Origin: JADLBR01 sp964651705
GTDB taxonomy: Bacteria > Verrucomicrobiota > Verrucomicrobiia > JADLBR01
Direction of reading: 5' to 3'
Assembly: GCA_964651705.1 (NCBI GenBank)
Contig: CAZYWZ010000023.1
Coordinates: 12,220-76,219 of the forward strand
Length of the DNA: 64,000 bases
Positions 8,598-17,896 of the stretch are shown here, one piece after another. The notes under the pieces were generated by a model that worked only from the letters and a program-made list of their open reading frames with translations, was not told the origin of the DNA and made no database searches. The first letter of the stretch is position 1. Every line of letters begins with the position of its first letter. Made by a program: the position numbers and the translations under genes.

Positions 8598-11183
8598 ATG
8601 GACCTCACCCTACTCGCCGCCCTGCTGCTCACGACGCTCCCGGCGCTGGGTACCGCCGACGCGGCAATCTCGCCGACCAAACCCAACATCGTTTTCATCT
8701 TCGCCGATGATTGGGGCTGGGGGGATTTGGGCTGCCACGGGCATCCTTGGCTGAAGACGCCGCACCTTGACCAGCTTGCCAGCGAGGGCACCGACTTCCA
8801 TCAGTTTAACGTACTCAACCCCGTCTGCTCGCCGAGCCGGGCTGCGGTGATTACGGGCCAATACCCGGCGCGTCGCTGCATCCACCAGCACTTCGCCGCA
8901 CCGGCATCCAACGCCCAGCGAGGCATGCCGGACTGGCTCGACCCGAAGGCGCCTTCGTTGCCGCGTTTCCTGAAGCAGCTCGGCTATCGCACCGCGCACT
9001 TTGGCAAATGGCACCTCACCAACCGTGAGACCCACGGCGCGCCCACGCCGGACGCTTATGGATACGACGAGGCCAAGGTCTTCAACGGCGGTGCCGACTG
9101 GCCATCGGCTGATGCGCACGCGGCCGGTGATGACGCTGTCGCGTTCATCAAGGCGAACGCCGGAAAGCCATTCTTTGTCAACGTGTGGATTCACGAAAGC
9201 CATACGCCGCATGTGCCGACGAAGCCGTCCATGCAACGGTGGCAACATCTCGACGAGCAAAAGCAGGTCTATGCCGCCGTCATCACCGATGGGGACAACG
9301 CGGTTGGGAATATTCTCGCGGCGTTGAAGGATGCGGGTGTGGAGAACAACACGATCGTCATGTTCTCCAGTGACAACGGTCCGGAGGGGACCGGCAAAAA
9401 CAGAAACTTCGGCGCGAAGGACGCCCACACCAACTCGCAAGGCTACGACACCTATTACAGCGTCGGCTCCACCGGCGGCCTGCGCGGTCGCAAGCGCAGC
9501 CTTTTCGAGGGCGGCGTGCGTGTCCCGTTCATCGTGCGCTGGCCCGGCCACGCGCCGGTTGGAGCGCGGAACGACACGACGGTATTCACGGCGGTGGATC
9601 TGCTGCCGACTCTCTGCGCCGCGGCGGGTGTTACTCTGCCCGCTGACTACCAAGGAGACGGCGAGAACCTGCTCGATGCTTTTGAGGGCAAGGCCATCAC
9701 TCGCAATCGTCCCATCTTCTGGGAATGGCAGGGCAACAATGCCGAGCCTGATTGGTGGCCGCGCCTCGCCGTGCGCGAGGGCGATTGGAAACTCGCGCTT
9801 ACCCATGACGCAAAACGCGTGGAGTTGCACCGCCTCACCGACGACCGCGCCGAGGCCGCCGACGTGGCCAAGGAACATCCCGACGTTGTCGCGCGCCTGA
9901 CCAGGCTCGCGCTCGATTGGAAATCGACCTTGCCGGAAAAGCCCGACCCCGCCTGCATCGCGCCGATGGCCGCGCGGCACCCCACCGATCCCACGCAAAC
10001 ATTGCGGGGGCCCGTATTCCGGTGGGACACCGTTCCGGTTTTCGCCCACTGCGGCAAACCGGACGGGCCGTTCACCGACGAGGAGGCGAAGGCACTCTCG
10101 CGGTTCGCCTACGTTGGGCTGGAGAAGATTCAGGAGATGAAGCTCCGCAAGCCGGCGTTTGAGACCATGCGAGCCGCGGCACTGGCGATCAAGGCGCACA
10201 ACCCGAGGACCTTTGTGGCCGCCTACTGGAACACGTGCTTGGAGGATTGCGCCAAATTGCACGGGGAAGGCTATGACCAGTTTCTCAGGCACCGCGAAGC
10301 GTGGCGACTCCTTGGCAAACACGGTAAACCGGTATTTGTGCGCGATGCCGCCGTGTTCGACCTGACGAAGACGGAGGTGCAGGCCTGGTGGCTGGAGCGC
10401 GCGCGCAAGATCGCGTCGGAACCCGCATTTGATGCCATCTTTCTCGACGCCGCCACGCGGGCGCATTGGCTGGTTTCACAGTGCGGCCAGGAGCGGGCAG
10501 ACGCATACGATCAGGCCATGCGGCAGTTGCTCGGCACACTGAACCGCTCCACGGAGAAGCCGCTCATCTATAACGGCATCAATGTCCGCATGGCGCTCTG
10601 GGCGGATGGCGGCAGCCGGTATCTGGACTGGACCGACGGCGCGATGGTGGAGCATTTCCTCGGCCACAGCCAACGCGACGATGACGGCACCTTGCGAAGC
10701 GATGAGTTGGTGAAGACTTTCCAGCGCGTTCGCGACCTCAGCCGCACGGGCAAGATCATTCTCGTGAGATCTTGGCCCAAGACGCACGCCGTGTGGGGCA
10801 AGCGCCCTGAAGATCAACTCTGGATGAACGAGCCGACAGCTTCGGCGAAGGGTACGTCCGCCGGGAGGCTTCCGCCCCAGCTCACGACACCCCGCGCCGG
10901 GAAACTGCGGGAGATCCTTCGCGACGAGCTCGAGTTCTGCCTGGCCTGTTTTCTGATCTGTGCCGGCGAGAACTGCTACTTCAATTATTCCTGGGGCTAC
11001 GGCGAGTGGGACTGGGGAACCTCCGGCAACTTCGACTGGTATCCGGAGTTTGACCGTCCGCTCGGCCCGCCCAAGGGCGAGTTCAAGCATGACGGCATGA
11101 TCTTCACGCGCGAGTTCGCCCATGCCGCGGTGCGCGTGGACCTGGAAAATGAACAAGCGCTGATCGATTGGAAGCAGCCATGA
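8598..11183 (+). CDS. secreted fusion protein: S1-type sulfatase + putative glycoside hydrolase (GHL15-like)
   Basis: 861 aa from ATG 8598, chosen because a GGAG lies upstream and the product begins with a clean signal peptide (MDLTLLAALLLTTLPALG); an in-frame ATG at 8544 only adds a basic leader. Sulfatase domain about 28-460: ADDWGWGD, CSPSR with Cys77, GKWHL, SSDNGPEG. It ends with the usual family tail (LDWKSTLPEKPDPAC) and continues without break into about 390 residues opening WDTVPVFAHCGKPDG, then AIFLDAA, NYSWGYG and EFDRPLGPPKG. That second part resembles uncharacterised TIM-barrel putative glycoside hydrolases (GHL15-like; identification from memory). The layout suggests desulfation and chain cleavage on one substrate. 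No second signal peptide occurs at the junction. Confidence 0.85.
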   Translation: MDLTLLAALLLTTLPALGTADAAISPTKPNIVFIFADDWGWGDLGCHGHPWLKTPHLDQLASEGTDFHQFNVLNPVCSPSRAAVITGQYPARRCIHQHFAAPASNAQRGMPDWLDPKAPSLPRFLKQLGYRTAHFGKWHLTNRETHGAPTPDAYGYDEAKVFNGGADWPSADAHAAGDDAVAFIKANAGKPFFVNVWIHESHTPHVPTKPSMQRWQHLDEQKQVYAAVITDGDNAVGNILAALKDAGVENNTIVMFSSDNGPEGTGKNRNFGAKDAHTNSQGYDTYYSVGSTGGLRGRKRSLFEGGVRVPFIVRWPGHAPVGARNDTTVFTAVDLLPTLCAAAGVTLPADYQGDGENLLDAFEGKAITRNRPIFWEWQGNNAEPDWWPRLAVREGDWKLALTHDAKRVELHRLTDDRAEAADVAKEHPDVVARLTRLALDWKSTLPEKPDPACIAPMAARHPTDPTQTLRGPVFRWDTVPVFAHCGKPDGPFTDEEAKALSRFAYVGLEKIQEMKLRKPAFETMRAAALAIKAHNPRTFVAAYWNTCLEDCAKLHGEGYDQFLRHREAWRLLGKHGKPVFVRDAAVFDLTKTEVQAWWLERARKIASEPAFDAIFLDAATRAHWLVSQCGQERADAYDQAMRQLLGTLNRSTEKPLIYNGINVRMALWADGGSRYLDWTDGAMVEHFLGHSQRDDDGTLRSDELVKTFQRVRDLSRTGKIILVRSWPKTHAVWGKRPEDQLWMNEPTASAKGTSAGRLPPQLTTPRAGKLREILRDELEFCLACFLICAGENCYFNYSWGYGEWDWGTSGNFDWYPEFDRPLGPPKGEFKHDGMIFTREFAHAAVRVDLENEQALIDWKQP

Positions 11184-11407
11184 ACCCCAGGGAGGGCAGG
11201 CGCCTCAATCCGGTCTTTCATGCCCACCCTGACACGGCTGGACTGTTGTCGCCACCGCGGCAACCCTGGCCCCATTGACGCATCGCTCTACGGCCCCTCG
11301 GTCGCCAAGCGCAACACCCGTCGAAACCTGGGCCAGCCTGTATTCGTGAATCCCGACTTGCCTGGCGACGCCCACGCGGCTGAAATCTACCCGAGAACTC
11401 CTCGATC
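11184..11407. other. intergenic region, nothing recognised
   Basis: 224 bp between the fusion protein and the next sulfatase run. I see no RNA gene, convincing promoter or repeat. A 63-codon open frame here has no recognisable content. It presumably holds the promoter of the 11408-17392 sulfatase run. Confidence 0.4.
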
Positions 11408-12985
11408 ATGAGCACGCATTGCATTCTCTCCGCCGCCGCCGCCCTCTGGCTGGCGATCGCCTGCGCCGCGGCGGCCGCCCCCGCCCCCGCCCGGCCAAAC
11501 ATCCTGTTCGCCATCGCCGACGACTGGGGGCCACACGCCGGGGCCTACGGCACGAGGTGGGTGAAGACGCCCGCCTTCGACCGCCTCGCGCGCGAGGGGC
11601 TCCTTTTCCTCAACGCCTACACCCCCATGGCAAAGTGCGCCCCCTCCCGCGCCATCGCACTCACCGGGCGGCACCTCTGGCAACTCGAGGAGGCCGGCAA
11701 CCACCTGGCCTACTTTCCCGCCAAGTTCAAGAGTTGGCCCGAGGTCCTCACCGAAAAGGGCTGGCACATGGGGATGACCGGCAAGGGATGGGCCCCGGGC
11801 ATCGCCAACGATGCCAGCGGAAAACCCCGCCTCATCACCGGCAAACCCTTCGCCCGCCGCAAAGCCGAACCGCCCACGAAGGCCATCTCGCCCAACGATT
11901 ACGCCGCCAACTTCATCGACTTCCTCGATGCCGCACCCGAGGGCGCGCCCTGGTGTTTCTGGTGTGGCACGACCGAGCCGCACCGCGCCTACGAGTTCCA
12001 GTCCGGTGCCAATAAGGCCGGCAAACGCACCGCCGACATCGACCGCGTCCCCGCCTATTGGCCAGATATCGACACCGTGCGCCACGACATGCTCGACTAC
12101 GCGCTCGAGGTCGAACACGTCGACGCGCACCTCGCGCGCATGATCGCCGAGCTGGAGAAACGCGGCGCCCTCGACAATACCCTCATCATCGTCACCAGCG
12201 ACCACGGCATGCCATTCCCACGCGTCAAGGGCCACGCCTACCACGATTCCAACCATGTCCCCCTCGCCATCCGCTGGGCCCGCGGCATCCAGAACCCGGG
12301 TCGCGCGATCGAGGACTTCGTCGATTTCACCGACATCGCCCCGACCCTCCTCGATGTCGCGGGCATCCCACAGGACCAGACCGGCATGAAGCCCATCACC
12401 GGCAAAAGCTGGCGCCCCATCTTCGCCAGCGACCGCGCGGGAAGGGTCCTCGCCGAGCGCGATCACGTGCTCGTCGGCAAGGAGCGCACCGACGTCGGCC
12501 GACCCCATGACTGGGGCTACCCCATCCGCGGCATCGTCACCCCCGAGCTCCTCTTCCTCAAAAACTACGAGCCCTCCCGGTGGCCCGCCGGCAACCCGGA
12601 GACCGGTTACCTGGACACCGATGGCAGCCCCACGAAGACCGCCATCTTGGATTTGGGCCGCAGGGACCGCGGCGACCGATTCTGGCGCCTGAATTTTGGC
12701 ATGAGGCCCGCAGAGGAGCTCTACGACCTCAGTTCCGACCCAGATTGTGTGACAAACCTCGCGGCCGAACCCGCGCACGCACAGACCGCGAAAGCCATGA
12801 GGGAACGCATGGAGTCCCTGCTCTCCGCCCAAGGAGACCCACGCATGTCCGGCAAGGGCCATGTCTTCGACGGATACAAACCCACCAACGGCTCCGGCTT
12901 CTACGAGAGTTACATGCGCGGCGAGAACCCCAAGGCCGGATGGGTCGAACCCACGGATTTCGAGAAACAACCCATCAGGCCATAA
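11408..12985 (+). CDS. secreted sulfatase, heparan-N-sulfatase-like
   Basis: 525 aa with an Ala-rich signal peptide (to about residue 27). ADDWGPH carries the first metal ligands, CAPSR has Cys77, and TGKGWAPG replaces the usual GKWHLG; this variant and TSDHGMPFPRVKGHAYHDS are typical of the sulfoglucosamine sulfohydrolase-like branch. FSGxxN-type substrates (N-sulfated glucosamine) are therefore plausible but unproven. The C-terminus has KGHVFDGYKPT and no basic tail. First gene of a tight run: the next start is 3 bp after its stop. Confidence 0.9.
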   Translation: MSTHCILSAAAALWLAIACAAAAAPAPARPNILFAIADDWGPHAGAYGTRWVKTPAFDRLAREGLLFLNAYTPMAKCAPSRAIALTGRHLWQLEEAGNHLAYFPAKFKSWPEVLTEKGWHMGMTGKGWAPGIANDASGKPRLITGKPFARRKAEPPTKAISPNDYAANFIDFLDAAPEGAPWCFWCGTTEPHRAYEFQSGANKAGKRTADIDRVPAYWPDIDTVRHDMLDYALEVEHVDAHLARMIAELEKRGALDNTLIIVTSDHGMPFPRVKGHAYHDSNHVPLAIRWARGIQNPGRAIEDFVDFTDIAPTLLDVAGIPQDQTGMKPITGKSWRPIFASDRAGRVLAERDHVLVGKERTDVGRPHDWGYPIRGIVTPELLFLKNYEPSRWPAGNPETGYLDTDGSPTKTAILDLGRRDRGDRFWRLNFGMRPAEELYDLSSDPDCVTNLAAEPAHAQTAKAMRERMESLLSAQGDPRMSGKGHVFDGYKPTNGSGFYESYMRGENPKAGWVEPTDFEKQPIRP

Positions 12986-12988
12986 GAT

Positions 12989-14473
12989 ATGCGCCCCACA
13001 GTCACCTTCCTTTGTCTGGTCCTGGCGGGTAGCGACACCATGCATGCCGCCCCCGGCGCAACGCGTCCCAACATCCTTTTCCTGTTCGCCGACGACCAGC
13101 GTTTCGACACGATGGGTTGCGCCGGGCACCCCATCGTGCGCACCCCGACGATCGACCGGCTGGCGAGGGAAGGCGTGCGTTTCCAGAACGCCTTCGTCAC
13201 GACATCGGTCTGCTGGGTCAGCCGCGCCGTTGTGCTCACCGGGCAGTGGGCGCGTTCCCACGCGCAACGGGACGCCATACCGACGGTCACCCAGACCGCC
13301 ATCCAGACCATGTTCCCCGTCGAATTGCGCAAGGCCGGATACCGGACCGGACATTTTGGCAAATGGCACTTCAAGGGGCCGCCGGGCTTTAGGCCCGAAG
13401 AGCACTACGAAGAATTCGAGCACATCGGCCGCAACCCGTACTTCAAGACGCTGCCCGATGGCACGCGGCGACACGAGACCGACCTGATCTGCGACCGCGG
13501 CATCACGTTCATACGCGCACAGCCAAAAGAAAGGCCATTCTGCCTCAATCTCTGGCTCAACGCCGCCCACGCCGAGGACGGCGACCGCCGCCCAGGCATC
13601 GGGCACTACCCGTGGCCGCAATCGGCCGACGGGATGTATGACGGCGTGCCCATCCCCGCGCCGCGCCTCGGCGATCCGGCCATCTATGAGGCGCACCCTC
13701 AATTCCTCAAGGACTCCATCAACCGCCAGCGCTTCTTCTGGGGTTATGACACCCCGGAGAAGTACGCCACGAACCTCCGCGCCTACTACCGCATGATCAG
13801 CGGCATCGACACCGCCATCGCCCGGGTGCTGGCCGCGCTTCAAGATGCAGGCCTCGCCGGAAATACCATCGTCGTCTACTCCGCCGATAACGGCTACTAT
13901 CTGGGGGACCGGGGCTTCCAGGGGAAGTGGTCTCACTTCGAGGAATCCCTGCGCGTGCCCCTCGTGGTTTATGATCCGCGCCTGCCCAAGGAAAAGCGCG
14001 GGCGCGCCCTCGATCCCATGGCGTTAAACGTGGATCTCCCGGCCACGTTCCTTGACTGGGCCGGGGTACCGAGACCCCAAGCCTACGAGGGTCGCAGCCT
14101 CGTCCCCCTCATCGAGGGCCAGCCCGCCCCAGACTGGCGCACCGAATTCTTCTGCGAGCACCTCGATCTCGCGCCAACGCTCACCTGGGAAGGGATCCGC
14201 GGCCAGCGCTATGTCTACGCCCGCTACTTCGACCAGCGGCCCCCCTTCGAATTTCTCCACGACCTGAAATCCGATCCCGACGAGCTGAAAAACCTCGCCC
14301 CCTATCCCGCCCACGCCGCCGAGCTGGCGGCGATGCGCGCCCTGTGCGATCGCGAGATGAACGCGCGCGGCGGCCCCCTCCTTCCCATGGACCAACGCGG
14401 CGCCAGCAAACCCGCCCGTGGCAAGGGCAAAGCCAAGGCGAAAATCGACCTCGCGGACCCGAAAACCCCCTGA
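12989..14473 (+). CDS. secreted sulfatase with non-canonical CWVSR active-site motif
   Basis: 494 aa, signal peptide to about Ala20. Metal motif FADDQRFD near 33-40. The formylglycine site reads CWVSR (Cys75): cysteine and arginine are kept but the middle Pro/Ala is Val. GHFGKWHFKG and YSADNGYYLGDRG complete an otherwise normal active site, so the gene is unlikely to be dead. Long YKLHPQ-like insertion region 190-230 resembles N-sulfoglucosamine/iduronate-type enzymes. It ends in a basic tail (ARGKGKAKAKIDLADPK). It starts 3 bp after the previous stop, implying translational coupling. Confidence 0.88.
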   Translation: MRPTVTFLCLVLAGSDTMHAAPGATRPNILFLFADDQRFDTMGCAGHPIVRTPTIDRLAREGVRFQNAFVTTSVCWVSRAVVLTGQWARSHAQRDAIPTVTQTAIQTMFPVELRKAGYRTGHFGKWHFKGPPGFRPEEHYEEFEHIGRNPYFKTLPDGTRRHETDLICDRGITFIRAQPKERPFCLNLWLNAAHAEDGDRRPGIGHYPWPQSADGMYDGVPIPAPRLGDPAIYEAHPQFLKDSINRQRFFWGYDTPEKYATNLRAYYRMISGIDTAIARVLAALQDAGLAGNTIVVYSADNGYYLGDRGFQGKWSHFEESLRVPLVVYDPRLPKEKRGRALDPMALNVDLPATFLDWAGVPRPQAYEGRSLVPLIEGQPAPDWRTEFFCEHLDLAPTLTWEGIRGQRYVYARYFDQRPPFEFLHDLKSDPDELKNLAPYPAHAAELAAMRALCDREMNARGGPLLPMDQRGASKPARGKGKAKAKIDLADPKTP

Positions 14474-14495
14474 TGTCGCATCAACCCGCCCGACC

Positions 14496-15851
14496 ATGAG
14501 AAACTTTTTCGCGACCGCGCTGACCCTTTCGTCCTTCGGCATCTTCGCCCAATCTTTCGCCGAGCCGTCGCGCCCCAACATCGTCCTCTTCATGGCCGAT
14601 GACTTTGGCTACGAGTGCGTCACCGCCAACGGGGGCCAGTCCTATCAGACGCCCCACCTCGACCGCCTCGCCACCGGCGGCGTGCGTTTCGAGTCCTGCC
14701 ACGTGCTCCCGCTCTGCACCCCGACGCGCGTCCAGCTCATGACCGGGCGATTCAACGTCCGCAACTACCTCAACTTCGGCACGCTCCCGAGAACGGAGAG
14801 GACCTTCGCCAACCTCCTCGCGGACGCCGGTTATGCCACGGCCATCTGCGGCAAGTGGCAACTTGGAAAGGAATCCGACGCGCCGCAGCACTTCGGTTTC
14901 GGGGAAGCCCTTCTCTGGCAGCACACGCGCCGCCCGCCACGCTATGCCAACCCCGGCATCGAGCACAACGGCACCGAAAAGGATTTTAACGGCGGCGAGT
15001 ACGGGCCGAAGCTGATCAGCGATTTCGCGCTCGATTTTATCGGGCGGCACCGGGACCGCCCCTTCTTCCTCTATTACCCGATGATCCTCACCCACGACCC
15101 ATTCCAGCCCACCCCCGACAGCCCGGATTGGGACCCCAACGCCATCGGGGAAACCGCGAATAGGGATGTGAGGCATTTCGCCGACATGACCGCCTACATG
15201 GACAAGATGATCGGTCGCCTCGACGCCCGGCTCGGCGAACTCGGCATCCGCGACAACACCCTGCTGATGTTCATCGGCGACAACGGCACGCACGGGAGCA
15301 TCACGACCCGCTTCAACGGCAACGAATACCGAGGCGGCAAGGGCACCACCACCAGGCGCGGCACGCACGTCCCCTTCATCGCGAGCTGGCCCGCCATCAT
15401 CCGGCAAGGCCGCGTGAACCGCGACCTCATCAGCGCCGCCGATTTCTTGCCCACGATCTGCGCCGCCGCCGGCGTCCCCGTGCCTCCCGGCATCGATGGC
15501 GTCAGCTTCCTGCCGCAGCTCCGCGGCGACAGGGGCGCACCTCGGGAGTGGATCTACTGCTGGTATTCGCCGCGCCAGAAGGCCGACATGACGGTGCGCG
15601 AGTTCGCATTCGACCATGAACACAAGCTGTATCGCGACGGTCGGTTCTTTGACCTCAGGGCGGATCCGTTCGAGGAGACTCCCCTGCAAACCGCCGCACT
15701 CAAGGGCGCCGCAGCCTCCGCGGCCGCCAGGCTGCAAGGCGTCCTCGCCCAGTTCAAGGACGCCCGCCCCCCCGAACTCGACCGGCAGTTCGAGCAATCC
15801 CTGGCAGATGAGCCCGCGCCCAAGAAAGAGAAACGGAATAGGAAGAAATAG
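14496..15851 (+). CDS. secreted S1-type sulfatase with lysine-rich tail
   Basis: 451 aa from ATG 14496; a longer in-frame opening exists upstream but overlaps the preceding gene and lacks a signal peptide. Signal peptide MRNFFATALTLSSFGIFAQS. ADDFGYE, CTPTR with Cys74, CGKWQLG (Gln where most have His) and IGDNGTHGS are visible. Arylsulfatase-like; substrate unknown. The C-terminus ends PAPKKEKRNRKK. It sits 22 bp after the preceding sulfatase and 20 bp before the next. Confidence 0.9.
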   Translation: MRNFFATALTLSSFGIFAQSFAEPSRPNIVLFMADDFGYECVTANGGQSYQTPHLDRLATGGVRFESCHVLPLCTPTRVQLMTGRFNVRNYLNFGTLPRTERTFANLLADAGYATAICGKWQLGKESDAPQHFGFGEALLWQHTRRPPRYANPGIEHNGTEKDFNGGEYGPKLISDFALDFIGRHRDRPFFLYYPMILTHDPFQPTPDSPDWDPNAIGETANRDVRHFADMTAYMDKMIGRLDARLGELGIRDNTLLMFIGDNGTHGSITTRFNGNEYRGGKGTTTRRGTHVPFIASWPAIIRQGRVNRDLISAADFLPTICAAAGVPVPPGIDGVSFLPQLRGDRGAPREWIYCWYSPRQKADMTVREFAFDHEHKLYRDGRFFDLRADPFEETPLQTAALKGAAASAAARLQGVLAQFKDARPPELDRQFEQSLADEPAPKKEKRNRKK

Positions 15852-15871
15852 TCGCCCAACCGAGCACCCCC

Positions 15872-17392
15872 ATGAAAAACATCCTCACCCTCTTAGCCTC
15901 GTACTGCCTCCTGGCCCCATTCGCCACGGCATCGCCACCCCCGAACATCGTCGTCTTCCTAGTCGACGACATGGGCGTGATGGATACCTCCGTGCCTTTT
16001 CTGACCGGCGCCGACGGCAAGCCGAAACGCTACCCGCTGAATGATCTCTATCGCACGCCGGCCATGGAACGCCTCGCGGGCCGCGGCATCCGCTTCAACA
16101 ACTTCTGCGCCATGAGCGTGTGCTCCCCCACGCGCATCTCGATCATGACCGGCCAGAACGCGGCCCGGCACCGCACCACGAATTGGATCAACCCCGACAA
16201 GGATAACGCCGGCCCCAGCGGACCGCCAGACTGGAACTGGAAGGGCCTCGCGCGCGGCGACGTGACCCTCGCCTCCATGCTCCGCGCCCAGGGCTTCCGG
16301 ACGATCCACGTCGGCAAGGGCCACTTCGGCCCGCGCGATGCCGAGGGCGGCGACCCGTCCAACATCGGCTTCGAGGTCAACGTCGGCGGCGCGTCCATGG
16401 GCGCGCCCGGCAGCTATTACGGGAAGGAGAACTTCGGCCACGGCACCAAGCGCGCCCACAACGCCGTCCCCCACCTCGAGAAATACCATGGCACCGATAT
16501 CTTCCTCACCGAGGCGCTCACCATCGAGGCCAAGGCACGCGTCTCGGACGCGGTGCGGGATGGGAAACCCTTCTTCCTGTACATGGCCCACTATGCCGTG
16601 CACGCGCCGTTCCAGTCCGATCCGCGCTTCGCCGACCATTACATCAACTCCGGCAAACCGAAGGACGCCCAGGCCTTCGCCACACTCATCGAAGGCATGG
16701 ACAAGTCGCTGGGCGATCTCCTCGACCACCTCGATTCGCTGGGGATCGCCGAGAATACCCTGGTCCTGTTCCTAGGCGACAACGGCAGCGACGCGCCACT
16801 GGGCCACCAGCACGAGGTGGCATGCGCCGCACCCCTCCGGGGAAAGAAGGGTGCGCACTACGAGGGTGGCATGCGCGTGCCCTTCATCGCGGCCTGGGCC
16901 AATCCCTCCTCCTCCAACACCAACCAACAGCGCCTGCCAATACCCGCCGCCTCCCTCCAGGGCCAGCAGGCCGCCGTCCAAGACATCTTCCCGACCATAC
17001 TCGACCTCCTGGATGTCCCTCCCCCCAAGGGCCACGTGGTCGATGGCTTCAACCTGGCCACCCTGCTCTCCGGAAAGCCCGATCCCAGTCGGCCCGAGGC
17101 ATTCCTCATGCACTACCCTCACTCGCCACACCGGAGCGAATACTGGACCAGTCTCCGGGATGGCGCATGGAAAGTCATCTATCACTACTTCCCCTCCGAG
17201 GCCTCCGGCGGCTCCCACTACCAGCTCTATAATATCAAGGACGATCCCTTCGAGCAAAACGACCTCGCCACCTCCCGGCCCGATGAACTCCGCCGCATGA
17301 TGAAGAATCTCGCCGCCGAGCTAGAGCGGCACGACGCCGCCTATCCCATCGACAAGGGCGCACAGACCCCGCTGAAACCACGGTTGCCGTAG
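15872..17392 (+). CDS. secreted S1-type sulfatase (arylsulfatase-like)
   Basis: 506 aa, signal peptide MKNILTLLASYCLLAPFATA. VDDMGVMD with an insertion (residues 40-60) before the RTPAMERLA segment, CSPTR with Cys84, GKGHFGPRDA in place of GKWHLG, and FLGDNGSDAPLG. The ALRGKKGAHYEGGMRVPF block is the usual late active-site loop. The layout matches secreted carbohydrate arylsulfatases found in marine PVC and Bacteroidetes bacteria, though I cannot name the substrate. Last gene of the first run; a 504-bp gap with repeats follows. Confidence 0.9.
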   Translation: MKNILTLLASYCLLAPFATASPPPNIVVFLVDDMGVMDTSVPFLTGADGKPKRYPLNDLYRTPAMERLAGRGIRFNNFCAMSVCSPTRISIMTGQNAARHRTTNWINPDKDNAGPSGPPDWNWKGLARGDVTLASMLRAQGFRTIHVGKGHFGPRDAEGGDPSNIGFEVNVGGASMGAPGSYYGKENFGHGTKRAHNAVPHLEKYHGTDIFLTEALTIEAKARVSDAVRDGKPFFLYMAHYAVHAPFQSDPRFADHYINSGKPKDAQAFATLIEGMDKSLGDLLDHLDSLGIAENTLVLFLGDNGSDAPLGHQHEVACAAPLRGKKGAHYEGGMRVPFIAAWANPSSSNTNQQRLPIPAASLQGQQAAVQDIFPTILDLLDVPPPKGHVVDGFNLATLLSGKPDPSRPEAFLMHYPHSPHRSEYWTSLRDGAWKVIYHYFPSEASGGSHYQLYNIKDDPFEQNDLATSRPDELRRMMKNLAAELERHDAAYPIDKGAQTPLKPRLP

Positions 17393-17406
17393 CGCCCCCG
17401 CTCGTA

Positions 17407-17425
17407 GTGCCGCGTTCACGCGGCA
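17407..17425 (+). repeat. 19-bp hairpin direct repeat, copy 1
   Basis: GTGCCGCGTTCACGCGGCA, itself a hairpin (TGCCGCG/CGCGGCA). The identical 19-mer recurs at 17792-17810, and upstream bases are also similar (CCCCGCTCGTA versus CCCCACTCGCT). Confidence 0.7.
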
Positions 17426-17543
17426 GCCCGCGCGCCACCGGAGACGCCTGAAGGGCCTGTCGGTCAATTCCAGACCGCGCGGGAGTGCCGTGAGCCGGTA
17501 TACCATCGCGACGCCATCGTGTGCTCCGATTCCGTCGGGCGGG

Positions 17544-17717
17544 CCTTTGGACTGCGGTGGCAGAACCCCGAACGGGGTGGCGACACCGCTTTGGATCCGC
17601 GGCCGGATCGCCTCGGGCGATCGGAGCGCGGGCGTCGGACCTGTCGCGCAGGTCCCGGCTCCGCCGGACGAAAAAGCGGCGTCGACGCTTCGCTTTGCCG
17701 CCGCACTCCACACTCGG
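17544..17717. repeat. inverted-repeat element, copy A (degenerate)
   Basis: Opens with TTTGGACTGCGGTGGCAGA and closes with an imperfect reverse complement (GCCGCCGCACTCCACAC). Inner parts GGCGACACCGCTTTGG and AAAGCGGCGTCGAC also pair. The same element with perfect ends lies at 55871-56030. MITE- or REP-like; no coding capacity of its own. Confidence 0.65.
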
Positions 17718-17791
17718 CCTCCGCTCCATCGTGATCGTCGAATAAATCGACACGCCATGAAGGCGTCACCACGAACCTCCCCCACTCGCTG

Positions 17792-17810
17792 TGCCGCGTT
17801 CACGCGGCAT
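17792..17810 (+). repeat. 19-bp hairpin direct repeat, copy 2
   Basis: Identical to 17407-17425. The pair brackets inverted-repeat element A, so the region is either a nested insertion or a cluster of intergenic repeats. Confidence 0.7.
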
Positions 17811-17896
17811 TCCCGCTGGACCCCCGGTTGCCCGACGATTACCCTGTCGCCGTGATGCGTCCGGTTCGCACAGGGCTGGCTGCCGCAGGAGCTGAG

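Larger units (their letters stand above)
17393..17896. other. 504-bp intergenic region made largely of repeats
   Basis: Contains two copies of a 19-bp hairpin sequence (17407-17425 and 17792-17810) flanking one copy of a larger inverted-repeat element (17544-17717). Several overlapping open frames run through it but none has a recognisable product, and their sequence is explained by the repeats. It separates two sulfatase runs and probably includes the promoter for the gene at 17897. Confidence 0.6.

Noticed and set aside
11387..13936. A very long open frame on the minus strand opposite two sulfatases
   Set aside because: Its translation is Gly/Val/Ala-rich without a domain, and it is the mirror of GC-rich codons of the real plus-strand sulfatases. 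Similar mirrors occur at 26057-28123, 30642-32390, 32141-34264, 58045-60021 and 61661-63874.
17464..17855. Small hypothetical proteins in the sulfatase spacer
   Set aside because: Several overlapping frames on both strands read the inverted-repeat element; no start signal or conserved product is visible.
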